Assembly (NCBI GenBank): GCA_963930775.1 | Contig: OZ005692.1 | Location: forward strand, 3,954,135 to 4,018,134 | Direction: 5' to 3' | Source: Cliona cf. orientalis | Lineage: Eukaryota > Porifera > Demospongiae > Clionaida > Clionaidae | DNA length: 64,000 nt | Shown: positions 47,354-59,013 of the stretch, piece by piece | Position numbering within the stretch: the first letter of the stretch is position 1 | Layout of the letters: every line of letters starts with the position of its first letter | Translations under genes and position numbers: made by a program | The notes under the pieces: generated by a model | The model's database searches: none | What the model was told of the DNA's origin: nothing | The model's input: the letters and a program-made list of their open reading frames with translations, nothing else

Positions 47354-50088
47354 ATGAGCCGCCTGATGGCATCCAAAGAGTATCTGAGAGTGAAATGGAT
47401 GGGTGGCAGCAGCGATGGGCGGGAGCAACTAGTTGAAAAGAAATGGTGTGTTTCTCCCCCATCTGCTTTGTTGGAGGGACAAGAGATACAAATTAAATTG
47501 GGAAAAAGCCCAGGAGCAAAGGTCTGGGCTGCAGTTTACCTGGGTCCTGGCAATGTGACAACTGGAGATGCACAGGTATGCAGCCATAAAAAACTATAGA
47601 TAATGTCTGGCATATTTTTAGTTCATAATACGAGTTGTGCTAATTATCTGCAACCACTTGATTATTATTTTTGTTATATATATGTATGTATAGGGTTCAG
47701 AAAAGAAGGAGACTAAATCTAAGAAGGAGACTAAAGCTAAGAAGAAATCTTCAACCAACTCTTCAAAGGTTGGTAAATACTGTGTACTATAAGGCTGGTA
47801 TTGGGCAGTAGCACTCATGAAAGAATTTAATGATTGTGAACCAGCTTATATAGTAACATCTCCAGCTGCCTTTGATCAGCCCTCTTTAAAAGCTGACCTC
47901 TATAAGCTGCCATGAGTGTGGTACACATCCAGACTTTTGTGCTTCAAGCCTTGCATGAATTCAGGGAGTGTTTAACTGCTTTGTTCACTTTTGTTACTTG
48001 GTATGAAATCACAGAATCTACATCTCGTTCACTTACATGTGTATATTACCCCCCCCCCCCCCCCCCCCCCCAAAACACACACACAAATGCACATACACAC
48101 TCACACTGCAACTGCAGAGCACTGGTGAAGCATGCCTAGAGATTGGTTCGGCTCCACCTGTTGATCTAAAGAAAGACCTTGAGGTACAGTTGTACCTAAT
48201 TACCTCTTCCCTTTACATGCACTGACCATGCAGATTTTCTAGAGGGTAAGAAAGGTGTGGTTACAAAGCTTATATAGTGTAGACGTAGCCGAATGATACA
48301 TACCGTATAGCAGGAAATTTTTGCTGGTGCAAACTTTCGCGGAATTGCTTGTCAGCCCTTCAGAAGAAATTTTCGTGGTTTTAATTTTCGCGTCACCGAG
48401 CGCGCGCCACGCCATAGTATGGTATACGTACGCTGCCTATTCAAAATTTCGCGGTTCTTATTTTCGCGGCGGCCGACCGATCCGCGAAAAATTGCACCAA
48501 GCGAAAATTTCCCGCTATACGGTAACTTTTTAATAAATATACAGTATCAGTCTATTTTACTTTCCACATACAGAATGAAGGGAATGGTGAGCAGCCATCC
48601 AAAGCTGAAGACGTTGATCCAAAGTCTTTAATCATCAGCAGTCCAGACTATAAGTCAAAAGTATCCTCATCAAAGGATTCAGAAGCGTTATGCTACAACA
48701 CTCCCATTAAGAATGAACTGGAACACATACACGAACGGTTAGGTGACATTGAAAAAACTCTTGAAACAGTGCTAAACAAGTTGACTGAACCAAAATCTGA
48801 TATATTGCTGGACCTCTTCTCTAACTTGGAAGAATCTCAAGCAAGTCTGAACAACGTGCAGGCTCAGAGTTTTGACGATCAGACTAAGCCGTCGATAAGC
48901 AACAAAGACCTGAAGACAGTGCAGTCCACTCGCACAGGTCCACAACAGTCACTCTTTCTCGACGAACAGCGAGTGTCACGTGCACTTTTTCAAGAGACTT
49001 CTCTCTTGCCCAGTTTTGAAGAGCAATCAGTTAGTCTTGAACAGAAAACCCCTGCTCACAATCTTGAACAAGAACCCCTTCACTCATTAAATCAAAAGCA
49101 ACCCCATTGTCTCACTCTCGGGCAACAACCTCCCCAGTCTCTCAATCTCAAGCAGCAACCTCGTCAGTCTTTCGATCTTGAGCAGCAACCTTCTCCGACT
49201 CACAGTCTCGGGCAGCAACATCGTCAGTCTTTCGATCTTGAGCAGCAACCTTCTCCGTCTCACAGTCTCGGGCAGCAACATCCCCAGTCTCTCACACTCG
49301 GGCAGCAACCTCAACAACATCCCCAGTCTCTCATACTCGGGCAGCAACCTCAACAGTCTCTCACACTCGGGCAGCAACCTCAACAGTCTCTCACACTCGG
49401 GCAGCAACCTCAACAGTCTCTCACACTCGGGCAGCAACCTCAACAGTCTCTCACACTCGGGCAGCAACCTCAACAGTCTCTCACACTCGGGCAGCAACCT
49501 CCACAGTCCCTCACACTCGGGCAGCAAAATCAACAGTCCCTCACGCTCAGGCAGCAACTCGGGCAGCAACCTCAACAGTCTCTCACACTCGGGCAGCAAC
49601 CTCAACAGTCTCTCACACTCGGGCAGCAACATCAACAATCTCTCGCTCTCGAGCAGCAACCTCCTCATCTGCTAAACCCACCACAAAAATTTAAATATCA
49701 GCCTACAGGAATGCAGCCACCATCAGTGTTGCTACCTTCTTTCTTTGAGCTAACAACGGAGCAGATCCGGAGGATTAAAGAGGCAAGCAGCTCTAGAAAG
49801 AACTTTGCTGCGAAGCTGGTCCATGAAATTTTCCCTCAAGAAGTGCTAACAAGCAGTAATGTTAACGGTAGAAAGGGGAAAAGCAAGCTAGATCCTGAAA
49901 AGATGTCCACAGTACGCCAAATTGTTTATACATATTGGCCACTTAAACCCGGCGCATGTGAAGAAAAAGACTGGGCATCTAAATGTACAAAAGCCATCGA
50001 TGAAGCTGGTAGGCGTCTAAACAGAAAAAAAATGAAAAAGAAAAAGAAAAATAAAGGAGATTCCACGTCTGTTTCCTCTTCTGACTAG
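47354..50088 (+). CDS. BEN-domain protein with Gln-rich 10-residue repeat
   Basis: There are four exons, 47354-47575, 47694-47768, 48118-48183 and 48574-50088, all phase 0 with GT-AG borders, giving 625 residues. The N-terminus (SKEYLRVKWMGGSSDGREQL, then VEKKWCV) forms a small domain. Lys/Glu-rich linkers and a short coiled-coil-like segment (LEHIHERLGDIEKTLETVLN) follow. About 200 residues of QQPQQSLTLG repeats come next, then a C-terminal BEN domain (KNFAAKLVHEIFPQEVLTSS, NVNGRKGKSKLD, VRQIVYTYWP) and a Lys-rich tail. BEN domains bind DNA or chromatin partners in animal and poxvirus proteins; a nuclear regulator is the likely role. ATG 47366 (MASKEYL) is an alternative start. Intron 3 holds a TTTCGCGG MITE, and intron 2 a C23 run (48049-48071). 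Confidence 0.75.
48303..48522. mobile_element. MITE, TTTCGCGG family (copy in BEN gene intron 3)
   Basis: A 220-bp copy between TA sites with ends CCGTATAGCAGGAAATTTTT and AAAATTTCCCGCTATACGG. The interior has TTTCGCGG/AATTTTCGCG units and is more diverged than the copies at 19272 and 56255. Confidence 0.8.
49110..49665 (+). repeat. Coding minisatellite, 30-bp unit (QQPQQSLTLG)
   Basis: The unit CAACCTCAACAGTCTCTCAC ACTCGGGCAG repeats with near-perfect identity in the middle (about 49350-49500, five exact copies) and with more variants at both ends. The length is a multiple of three, so the BEN-protein frame is retained; the repeat number is likely to vary between individuals. Confidence 0.9.
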
Positions 50089-50225
50089 ATTTGGACCAAT
50101 TTTGGTTTGGATTCTAAATGACTATTACTTATATACTTTTGAGTTAAGAATGGCACTGGATAATGTTACAATAACTATTTTACCTATCTTGCTGAATTCA
50201 GTTCTAAGTGTGCATACATCAGAAA

Positions 50226-51160
50226 CTACTGAGTGTGTGTTCTGATTTGGAGTAGATGTGAGTGCGTTGGACTTTGAGTGTGTGTTGGACTTCGAGTGTG
50301 TTCTGACTTTGAGTGTGAGTGTGTTCTGACTTTGAGTGTGTTCTGACTTTGAGTGTGTGTTGGACTTCGAGTGTGTTCTGACTTTGAGTGTGAGTGTGTT
50401 CTGACTTTGAGTGTGAGTGTGTTCTGACTTTGAGTGTGTGTTCTAACTTTGAGTGTGTGTTCTGACTTTGAGTGTGAGTGTGTTCTGACTTTGAGTGTGT
50501 GTTCTAACTTTGAGTGTGTGTTCTGACTTTGAGTGTGAGTGTGTTCTGACTTTGAGTGTGAGTGTGTTCTGACTTTGAGTGTGTTCTGACTTTGAGTGTG
50601 TGTTGGACTTCGAGTGTGTTCTGACTTTGAGTGTGAGTGTGTTCTGACTTTGAGTGTGTGTTCTAACTTTGAGTGTGTGTTCTGACTTTGAGTGTGAGTG
50701 TGTTCTGACTGAGTGTGAGTGTGTTCTGACTTTGAGTGTGTTCTGACTTTGAGTGTGTTCTGACTTTGAGTGTGAGTGTGTGTTCTGACTTTGAGTGTGT
50801 GTTGGACTTCGAGTGTGTTCTGACTTTGAGTGTGAGTGTGTTCTGACTTTGAGTGTGTGTTGGACTTCGAGTGTGTTCTGACTTTGAGTGTGAGTGTGTT
50901 CTGACTTTGAGTGTGAGTGTGTTCTAACTTTGAGTGTACAAACACTGTATATATGTTCTGACTGAGATAACTTTAAGTGTGTTGGACTTTGAGTGTGTTT
51001 TGACTTTGAGTGTGAGTGTGAGTGTGTTCTGATTTTGAGTGTGGTGTGGTTTTTATGTGTTCAGATCGTGTGCCAGTGCATTATTATTGTGAATGTGAGT
51101 GTGAGTGTTCTTCGAGTAATAAGTGCGAGTGTGAGTGTGAGTGTGAGTGAACCTGTATGA
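50226..51160. repeat. Minisatellite of TTCTGACTTTGAGTGTG units
   Basis: About 930 bp consist of units such as GTGTTCTGACTTTGAGTGTG and GTGTGTTGGACTTCGAGTGT in changing order, fading into GAGTGTGAGTGTG near 51130. The minus-strand frame through it (50226-50945) encodes only a His/Thr/Ser-rich repeat and is not a gene. The array begins about 140 bp after the BEN gene and ends about 290 bp before the transposase. Confidence 0.9.
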
Positions 51161-51449
51161 ATATAAAATTGGCAGCACATCTGCCATTTGTTTCAGTTAG
51201 GTGATAGACTACAAGATTATAAAGTGACACCCATCGAAAACTCAGTCAAGTCGATCCAACTTTCCTCCGTGTGATCCAACTCAACTACTTCGACTATTAC
51301 TACTCCCACGGTATGAGCATAAAGCAACTTCTCTCTCTCTCTCTCTCTATCTCTCATTCTCTCACTCATAATTACTAAATAGTGAAGTCAGCATAAATGC
51401 CATGCATATCATTATGTACTTTTATACACTATCTCTCCCGACACAGGTG

Positions 51450-52460
51450 ATGTACTCCATGTACTGTCGAGAGCGAATTATTAGACTTGCTGAAAGTCTA
51501 AGCCCTCCTGAGATAGTGGAGGCACTGCAGCAAGAAGATATTCAAGTTTCTCTTCGAGGAGTTTATTACCTTATTGCTCGCTACAGGAGAACGCAATCAT
51601 TACATGATGCTCCAAGGAGTGGTCGTCCCAGCGTGATAACTTCAAGCGCTCTTCAAGCTATTAACTCTTTCATGCAAGAAGACGATGAAACAACCACTCG
51701 AGACCTAGTGCAAAAGCTGCAAAATCTTGGCCTAAGGGGAAGCAAGTCTTCCGTTGCTCGTGCTCGACAGAAGCTTGGGTGGACATCAAGAGCTACACGG
51801 TACTGCCAAATGATACGCCAGCCTAACAAAGTAAAACGAGTTGAATTTTGCCAACAACTGCTTGAGTCAGGTGATACTTTTGAGGATGTCATATTCACGG
51901 ATGAAGCTATGGTTCAGTTGACCTCTCATGTGCGAAGGTCATACCACCAAGTTGGAATGCCGAGGAAGTACAAGCCGAAACCAAAACACCCAATCAAGGT
52001 TTATGTGTGGGGGGGGATCTCTAGGAAAGGTGCAACATCTGTGATCATTTTTACTCAAACCATGGACGCTGATTTGTACGTGAATATCCTCCAAGCTGGC
52101 CTCCTTCCCTTCATACGGACGACGTACCCAGAGCATCATCGATTCCAACAAGATAATGATCCGAAACACACAAGTCGCAAAGCAAAGGAGTTCTTTGAAA
52201 ATGAAGGAATCAACTGGTGGCGCACTCCTGCTGAATCGCCGGATCTCAACCCCATCGAGAGGGTCTGGAGTCACATGAAGTATTACTTGGCATACACCAT
52301 TAAGCCATCTAACAAACAGGAGCTTGTTGAAGGAATCAAAAGGTTTTGGCGAACCAAGCTTACGCCAGAACAATGTTGCCGCTATATTGACCACATCTAT
52401 AAAGTGATTCCAAAAATCGTTGAAAAAAATGGAGAGCCTGTTGTCGATGACGAAGTGTGA
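51450..52460 (+). CDS. Tc1-type (DD34E) transposase
   Basis: The predicted start is ATG 51450 (MYSMYCRERIIRLAE). The codons before it include a splice-acceptor-like CCGACACAG, so upstream sequence may be intron or leader. The N-terminal half has two helix-turn-helix regions with SPPEIVEALQQEDIQVSLRG and a GRPS linker (APRSGRPSVITS). The catalytic residues are FTDEA (first D), RFQQDNDPKHTS (second D) and SPDLNPIERVW (E), with 34 residues between the last two, the DD34E spacing of Tc1. About 336 residues, no stops or frameshifts, typical family length. Terminal inverted repeats were not recognised in either flank; the gene sits between two GAGTGTG arrays. It could be an intact stranded transposase or a domesticated gene. 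It might supply activity to TA-targeting MITEs, but no shared ends were seen. Confidence 0.85.
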   Translation: MYSMYCRERIIRLAESLSPPEIVEALQQEDIQVSLRGVYYLIARYRRTQSLHDAPRSGRPSVITSSALQAINSFMQEDDETTTRDLVQKLQNLGLRGSKSSVARARQKLGWTSRATRYCQMIRQPNKVKRVEFCQQLLESGDTFEDVIFTDEAMVQLTSHVRRSYHQVGMPRKYKPKPKHPIKVYVWGGISRKGATSVIIFTQTMDADLYVNILQAGLLPFIRTTYPEHHRFQQDNDPKHTSRKAKEFFENEGINWWRTPAESPDLNPIERVWSHMKYYLAYTIKPSNKQELVEGIKRFWRTKLTPEQCCRYIDHIYKVIPKIVEKNGEPVVDDEV

Positions 52461-52729
52461 ACACTTAATTTGCAATACTGAAACTGAAGAGACTTAATCT
52501 TTTACCCATTTATTATAATATTGTAATAGTATATTGTATATTTCAATGAAATCTGCTACCTAATAAACGATTTATTCTACACATTGGTATACTATTACAT
52601 GTATTTATTTTAGTTATGGAGAAGTGTTTCAGAATCTGTAGACAACTAGAAATGGATGAAGATTCAATGTGCAAACCACCCATGTTGGATAGGTTTTACA
52701 TAACTCATGTGCAGACTTTGAAAGCATAG

Positions 52730-52768
52730 CGATTGAGTGAGAGAGTGTGTGTGTGGTGTGTGTGTATC

Positions 52769-52811
<43 letters not shown>

Positions 52812-53035
52812 ACGCGTGTGACTGAGTGCCAAGTAAATGATTCTGTACTGGGACAGGCAATAATATTGCTGAGAGTACATAATATTATTGAGTGTCTAAC
52901 CCACCCACCCAAAGTGTGTTGAGTGTGGAGTTTTTTTTTGGTATAGTGACATCCTTAGCTGAGAGTGAGTGCATACACCCACCCCCAGTAAACTGAAGTT
53001 TTACACTTAGCCAGACAGCTATTACTGAGAGTATT

Positions 53036-53089
<54 letters not shown>

Positions 53090-53640
53090 ACCCGTGTGAC
53101 TGAGTGCCAAGTAAATGATTCTGTACTGGGACAGGCAATAATATTGCTGAGAGTACATAATATTATTGAGTGTCTAACCCACCCACCCAAAGTGTGTTGA
53201 GTGTGGAGTTTTTTTTGGTATAGTGACATCCTTAGCTGAGAGTGAGTGCATACACCCACCCCCAGTAAACTGAAGTTTTACACTTAGCCAGACAGCTGTT
53301 ACTGAGAGTATTGAGTGTGTGTGTGTGTGTGCACGCGTGTGACTGAGTGCCAAGTGAATGATTCTGTACTGGGACAGGCAATAATATTGCTGAGAGTACA
53401 TAATATTATTGAGTGTCTAACCCACCCACCCAAAGTGTGTTGAGTGTGGAGTTTTTTGGTATAGTGACATCCTTAGCTGAGAGTGAGTGCATATACCCAC
53501 CCCCAGTAAACTGAAGTTTTACACTTAGCCAGACAGCTATTACTGAGAGTATTGAGTGCATGTCAAACCCATCCAAGCAAAGTACCGTGTATGTTGAGAG
53601 TAGGTAAGAGTTCGTGGGTGTAGCAACACTACTACTGAGA
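52730..53640. repeat. Tandem array of a 240-280 bp unit with (TG)n
   Basis: Three copies of a unit containing GACTGAGTGCCAAGT(A/G)AATG (52819, 53098, 53340), GGACAGGCAATAATATTGCT, CTAACCCACCCACCCAAAGT and CAGTAAACTGAAGTTTTACA. Length differences come mostly from the (TG)n run inside each unit (about 52778-52810, 53039-53088, 53316-53330). The units are otherwise almost identical, so amplification is recent. Confidence 0.9.
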
Positions 53641-54084
53641 GTGTATGGGAGCTTCTCCTTACAGTGATGCGAGACACATTACTTTTCACTCCTAAAGTGT
53701 GCAAGAACTTTCGAGGTGTACTATATTTAGTTGCCCAAGGTGATAATTTTCACTTTTCACTTTTTTGGCATAGATCGATAGAAGAATCATTCCTTCACAT
53801 AAAAATCTGGTTCGTAGCTTCTAAAATGCTATATTTACTCAGTTATGGCTCAAAGAAGTCGGCCGTGTAGCTAACATTGACCGTCCATGATACGGAGCCG
53901 TTGCCATAGTTGTAGGTAGACAAGTATGGCAGCTTCATAGAAAACGTCCCAGTCACTTCTTTCTTCGATTTTGTGTATTAATGATCTATAGACATGCTTA
54001 TCTTTTCGTTCTTTTCCATCAAAATGCTGGCTGCTGCTTTCTTTCCACATTTTGGCAGCCATCTGGCTCTTTGACTTAGAGGAC

Positions 54085-54244
54085 GTGACCACAATGGTGG
54101 CCAAGAAGCGATCAGAGAGCGTAATTCTTGACGTTTTCTTCTCTAGCCTACTTCTGGCCTTCTTTCTGGGCTCATGTAACCGATCGCTCGTCGTTCAACT
54201 ATGCACTTAATAAAAAGTATGCACTTAACAACCAGTTTCTACGG
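54085..54244. mobile_element. Partial MITE of the TTAAGCGCAT family
   Basis: This is the reverse orientation of the element at 13287-13680. It shares ATGGTGGCCAAGAAGCGA, the CTTCTTTCTGGGCTCATGTA region, CGATCGCTCGTCGTTC and AACAACCAGTTTCTACGG|TA. The right terminus is intact; the left terminus was not found. Confidence 0.7.
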
Positions 54245-55636
54245 TATCATGAAAGGTCACATATAGTCCGTGACACTATATGAGGGTACGGACGCACATC
54301 TTGGATGCGTCCGGTCGCTGTAATCGTGCGGTGCAGGCGGAGAGAAAGTCAGTACTACAAGGATTGGTCAGAACTGTAGGGCCGTGTACATTGTGACAAG
54401 ATCTTGGGCCAACTAGAGATGCATTGTAGAATAATCGGCGTGAAAGCGCAACGCGGCCTCAAGCAAAGTGAGAGGTGAGGTCTGTTCTTTGTCATACCTG
54501 TCAGTAGTCTGGTAGCGACGTTCGAGCAGAGTGAGAATATCACCGTTGCACACTTATTAAGTTGGAGCCAGAGCAGCTGCTTGCTGTAAGAGGTGTGGCC
54601 TCTGAAATAATTAGTGCAAGTTCAAAGTTCATGATGCTTCCATCTGCACATGCGCACAGTACTAATGGGCAATGAACTACGTACATCTCTCTGTTTTGTG
54701 AGCATGTACTATTAATAGATGATCATGCATATTAGCCACATTATCCAGGGATAGATTATTGCAGTGATATATATATGTACTAGTGGTGATGAAAATCATC
54801 TGTGCGGGGCAAGCCTTCGCACAAGTCACAAGATTTCTTTGAAAGCACTCAGGCATGCATGCACACATGGGGTTCAGTGGTACCCCCAATAGCTGGGCCT
54901 GAGAAGCTACCACGACAGTGAAAGTATCATAGATTGCTAGTATAATATATAGCTATAGTCCAATAATGTTGATCACCTATACTATAATAATATTTAGTAT
55001 TAAATCTAAGCCTCCATGCAGTCATCTTCATGCTCAGGAAAGTGGAGTCTACCAGTGATGTTAATCGTGGATCTGAGCCTTACCAGAGTGGTACAGCACT
55101 CACCTTTCCTAATTTTATGCCATGGCTACACTCGAGTTGTCTCTCAGATCGATGGTGCAGTGCGGGCGTATGAGCATGCGCACGACGACAATTACCTTGC
55201 TCGTTCAAAATTTAACTCTCTCCTCACTGAAATGATCACCCCACAAACATACATACAATTATATATATATATACATATAAAACCGCTTCCTGTACTTCGT
55301 GTATTCAGGGCTCGCTCAGGCTCGCCCCGAATAAGAGCATCGTCAAAAATGGGAGAACAGTCAACTAAACCACCCCCCCCATCTACTACCAACCAGTAGC
55401 CCACCCTGAATCCTCCGCTCCCATCCTCAATGCCTCAAACTTCAGGCGTCAAACCGAGCTTCTTTACAATTTTAAACCCAGTGTTAACTAACCATAGAAA
55501 AATCAACGAAATACGAAAGTAATGTCAGTGGGATCAAACAACAAAAAGTAAAAAATTAATAATCATACATGCATGAAATATAGCTTATAGATCAAACTGT
55601 GCCCTTACTCCTCAGATTCAAATGAAATTCTGAACA

Positions 55637-55661
55637 CGTTTCGCCCTTAGGGCTTCTTCAG
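55637..55661 (-). ncRNA. Hammerhead-ribozyme-like core (incomplete)
   Basis: Read on the minus strand, CTGAAGA (the conserved CUGANGA), a GCCC/GGGC stem with a short TAA loop, and GAAAC occur in the order and spacing of the hammerhead catalytic core. Such motifs are known in Penelope-like elements and related retroelements. Helix III, the cleavage site and a matching helix I could not be assembled from the flanks, so this is probably a remnant or coincidence. Confidence 0.25.
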
Positions 55662-55720
55662 GTGTACATACAAGCACAAAACAAAACAAGAAACTGCACT
55701 AAGATCACTAAACAATTATA

Positions 55721-55886
55721 CCGTACAATCCTGTGATTACGCCCCCCTTTGTGCATGCTAAGATTGGGCAAAAGTGGAGAGGGGGCTTATACGCGAGACA
55801 AAACTACCTATGCAGGAACTTGAGCCAAAAATGCAGGGGGGGGGGCCTATGCGCAAGTGGGGGTGTAATCGCGGGATATTCTACGG
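55721..55886. mobile_element. MITE, GATTACGCCCCC family, TA|CCGTA ends
   Basis: This 166-bp element is flanked by TA. The left end CCGTACAATCCTGTGATTAC and the right end GTAATCGCGGGATATTCTACGG are imperfect complements, followed inward by GCCCCCC/GGGGGTG. The interior repeats GGGGGGGCCTATGCGCAAG-like units. Only one copy is present in this window. Confidence 0.75.
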
Positions 55887-56254
55887 TACATGTATTCGGA
55901 GTTGTACTATAAAGTCTGGTTAATAAGCATACCTGCCTATTAAGTGCATATTTCTTAAAGAGCATACTTTTTCCCGATTGTCTAATAAGTGCATGCGCCC
56001 AATAATTAAAAATGATTGTAACAATATTTACTGTTTGATCAAAAGTTGTCCATGCTCTGCATGGCTAAAATTTGTTTACTGACCTACTTTCAGATAGCCA
56101 GCTGCATGAGATCGGCTATACTCAACCTGCGATCTTCCATCGAGATAGGGCTGGACTTGTGATCTCGACCTCGAAGCGAGTCTCACCAAAGAAGTTGGCT
56201 ATTTTTCCACCGTTTTCTTCTAGCAATGGCTTCCGTTCATGTTTCCATGAACTA

Positions 56255-56457
56255 CCGTATAGCGGGAAACTTTCCAGGGAGAAAACTTTCACGAATTTCA
56301 CGATTTTCAGCCATCCGCGAAAGTTTCCTCCACGAAATTTTAGGCATGCCACACCCATTATGTGACCAGTTTTAACATTCCGTGAAAATTTTCTCTGCGA
56401 AATGCTTCTTCCCCGATCCGCGAAAGTTTTCTACCTCGAAAATTTCCCGCTATACGG
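56255..56457. mobile_element. MITE, TTTCGCGG family
   Basis: A 203-bp copy between TA sites, with ends CCGTATAGCGGGAAACTTTC and AAAATTTCCCGCTATACGG. It is in the opposite orientation to the copy at 19272: GGCATGCCACACCCATTATG here is complementary to the interior there. Confidence 0.85.
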
Positions 56458-56559
56458 TATTGTAGAGCTTTTTTCAAGAATTGTGTTCATAACTTACTAG
56501 ATTTGTGATGGAGTGCTCGAACGTGCTGGTAGTGGGAGGTGCCAAACTTCTCTCTCTAT

Positions 56560-56870
56560 TAAGCACAACTTGATACTCGCTCGCATGAACGCATGCGAGG
56601 GTGGAGCAAGTGCTCACCCAAAGTCAATGAGACACGAAGGGGAAATAAGCCCTCATTTAGACCCACCTAGTCGGCCGTATAGCTGCCGTACCCGGAGCCC
56701 TTTTCTAAGGGCTCTAATTATAAATTCCCATGAGCAGGCTATGTAGATACAGCTAGATTCATCAATCTACTCAAGTTTGCTCACCTCTTAAGCTTCTTGG
56801 GCATCGAAGAACAAGCGGCTGTCATTATGGACGACAAAATTTATGTAGCGGTGAGGGTCCGGCACATTCG
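56560..56870. repeat. Partial copy of the 23465-24131 element interior
   Basis: It shares GACCCACCTAGTCGGC, AGATACAGCTAGATTCATC and TTAGCTTCTTGGGCATC (with small changes) with 23650-23790. The terminal GTGACCGGATT sequences are missing here. Confidence 0.65.
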
Positions 56871-57586
56871 TTGGTATTGCAAATACCTATAGTAACAGAT
56901 ACAAAAAATTTAATATTCAGAAAGTTTCGCAAAATTTGGTGTCACAGGTGCGAGGGATCTGTATCGCACTGTACACCCTAAGGGGGTTAATATTGCGCAC
57001 TTAGCAGCACATGTAATATTAAGAATAACTATTGATTTCTCAGTTCTGGTGCCAGGCATTGGTGTAATCACAGTCTACAGCATCAGACGGTAATTCCAAT
57101 ACATGAATGCACTCATCATCAAAATCACACACGTTTTTAGATGCATGGCATAGACAAGATTATAGTCATCGCCCACATGGATATTACATGACCAAACACC
57201 CTGATTAATATAGGGTGAGGTCTTGGCTGAGCTAATGGTTTAACCATATTATCTATGCTTTATTAAACTGCGACTAAGGAATGTATGCCATTCTAAAAAG
57301 AACAAGCTTATAAACAAACCATTATTATCATAAATTTATGTTGGTACTAAGTAACATAACTATCATGCACGCTGCAAACTGCGTGGCTCGTGACCTTCGG
57401 CTCCCTCTACTAACTTTATGAACAAAATGCGAGTTAGCTCAACAACCTCACCCTCAAATAGTCCATAAAATATCCAGATCGATCTTTGTTCAAGTAGATC
57501 CAGAAGAGTAGCCCTAGCCCTGATCATGTCTCTGGGCATTGCATGCACGAGGTGGAATGCAGAGTGAGCATGCGCATAAATTTTTC

Positions 57587-57787
57587 TGTACCGGTACCGG
57601 TACGGTACGGTACCGCGGTAGCGGCGTGCGCGGCGCCCTGGCCGGCCGGAAAGGGAGGGTAGCATAGCCCCGCCCAAAATGCCCACGTGTTGCGGTTGCA
57701 CAATAGCTAGGTAATACCATTCCTTGAGCTATTTGATATCTCTCGGTTCGGGAAGAGCCAGTGAGGAGTGTTCACGACGAAGCAGAG
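57587..57787. promoter_or_regulatory. GC-rich region before SARS1, with GGTACC iterations
   Basis: The stretch TACCGGTACCGGTACGGTAC is followed by GGTACCGCGGTAGCGGCG and GGCGCCCTGGCCGGCCGG, which are the most GC-rich sequences in this neighbourhood. They lie 100-200 bp before the SARS1 ATG, consistent with a CpG-type housekeeping promoter. No TATA box was recognised. Confidence 0.4.
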
Positions 57788-58973
57788 ATGGTACTTGACC
57801 TTTTGGTGTTTCGTGCTGACCAGGGCGGTGACCCTGACAAGATCAGGGAGCTACAGAAGAAGAGATTCAAGGATGTGGCTCACGTGGACAAAGTGATTGA
57901 GGCTGACACCAAGTGGAGAAAACGTTAGTGCTAAAGATACTATACAAGTAGGTCTATTATCCACGGTCTGATAATTTTAATATCGTGAAAAAGGGAGATC
58001 GGGATCTGCTTGCCAGTCTGAGTACATGGTGATGGTCTGTCAGACTCCTGCCAGCCTGGGCACCAATCCATGCTTTTGATTATTCAGTGCTCATTAGGCC
58101 ACTCCAATATGATTAGTTGTTTCCCATTTCCCACCCGCATCCTTTCCACAATTTCCAGAGTAGACCCCACTCTTATCTTGTTGTCTAATGGTAGCTTTGG
58201 CATGGATCGTCAATGTTGCTGGCGCTCTATTAAATGCATGTACATGTACATAATTATAGTGATAATAATTAATGAACCGCCTGCCCACGTGCCCCAGGCT
58301 TTCTGATGAAAGGGTAAACAGTGAATCATATTGGAGTTGCCTAAAGTATACATACATCTATGTACATGTATGAACCCCCAGTTTAGTAGTACAAATCCAC
58401 TCCCCAATCTTACATATAAATGCCCTATGATACAAGAAATGCTCGAAATTCTCCTTGATCGAAATTCATTATGGAATAGTATATACACATACTATAAGCA
58501 AGTAATCTATAAGTATTCTTACTTGGATGTGGTCCCATTAACCACAGTATTGCCCGGAATTTTAATCCCTATGTTATGGACTTCTTGGCACTGCATGAAG
58601 TATTCTAATCAAAGGATGCTCACCCAGCATTTTGTAAGAGGTCATATCAGTAATCCTTAGAGATATTTCACTCTAACTCGGACGATAATTCTCCCCTTTC
58701 TTTTCCTTTCAGTCATTGAGTAATCTTGAGCTGCATCCTCAATTGCACATGTATAGCTGTTGAGCATTGTACACTGTGTATACGAAGGGTGCCATAGCAA
58801 CATAGTGCACTGTCTGCTTAGTCAGCAATTATTTTGTGGCTGATTGAGTCATGGGTGTACTAACACCTTACAAAATTTTATGCTTAGCGTTCAGTAAAGG
58901 TGTGGTATACATTGTGAATTACATGTACATGTAGTTATCATGTTAAGTTGGCCTCTATGCGTAAAAGATGCTT

Positions 58974-59013
<40 letters not shown>

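Larger units (their letters stand above)
53641..57787. other. Intergenic DNA upstream of SARS1, rich in small elements
   Basis: No gene is supported over 4.1 kb. It contains a partial TTAAGCGCAT MITE (54085-54244), a hammerhead-like core (55637-55661), MITEs at 55721-55886 and 56255-56457, a partial copy of the 23465-type element (about 56560-56870) and the presumed SARS1 promoter (57580-57787). Open frames at 55016-55399 and 57363-57701 lack protein-like features. Confidence 0.5.

Noticed and set aside
49087..49675. Second plus frame and minus frame over the 30-bp minisatellite
   Set aside because: They are shadows of the QQPQQSLTLG coding repeat; they have no splice or domain support.
50226..50945. 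239-codon minus-strand frame of His/Thr/Ser repeats
   Set aside because: It lies entirely within the GAGTGTG minisatellite and has repeat-only composition.
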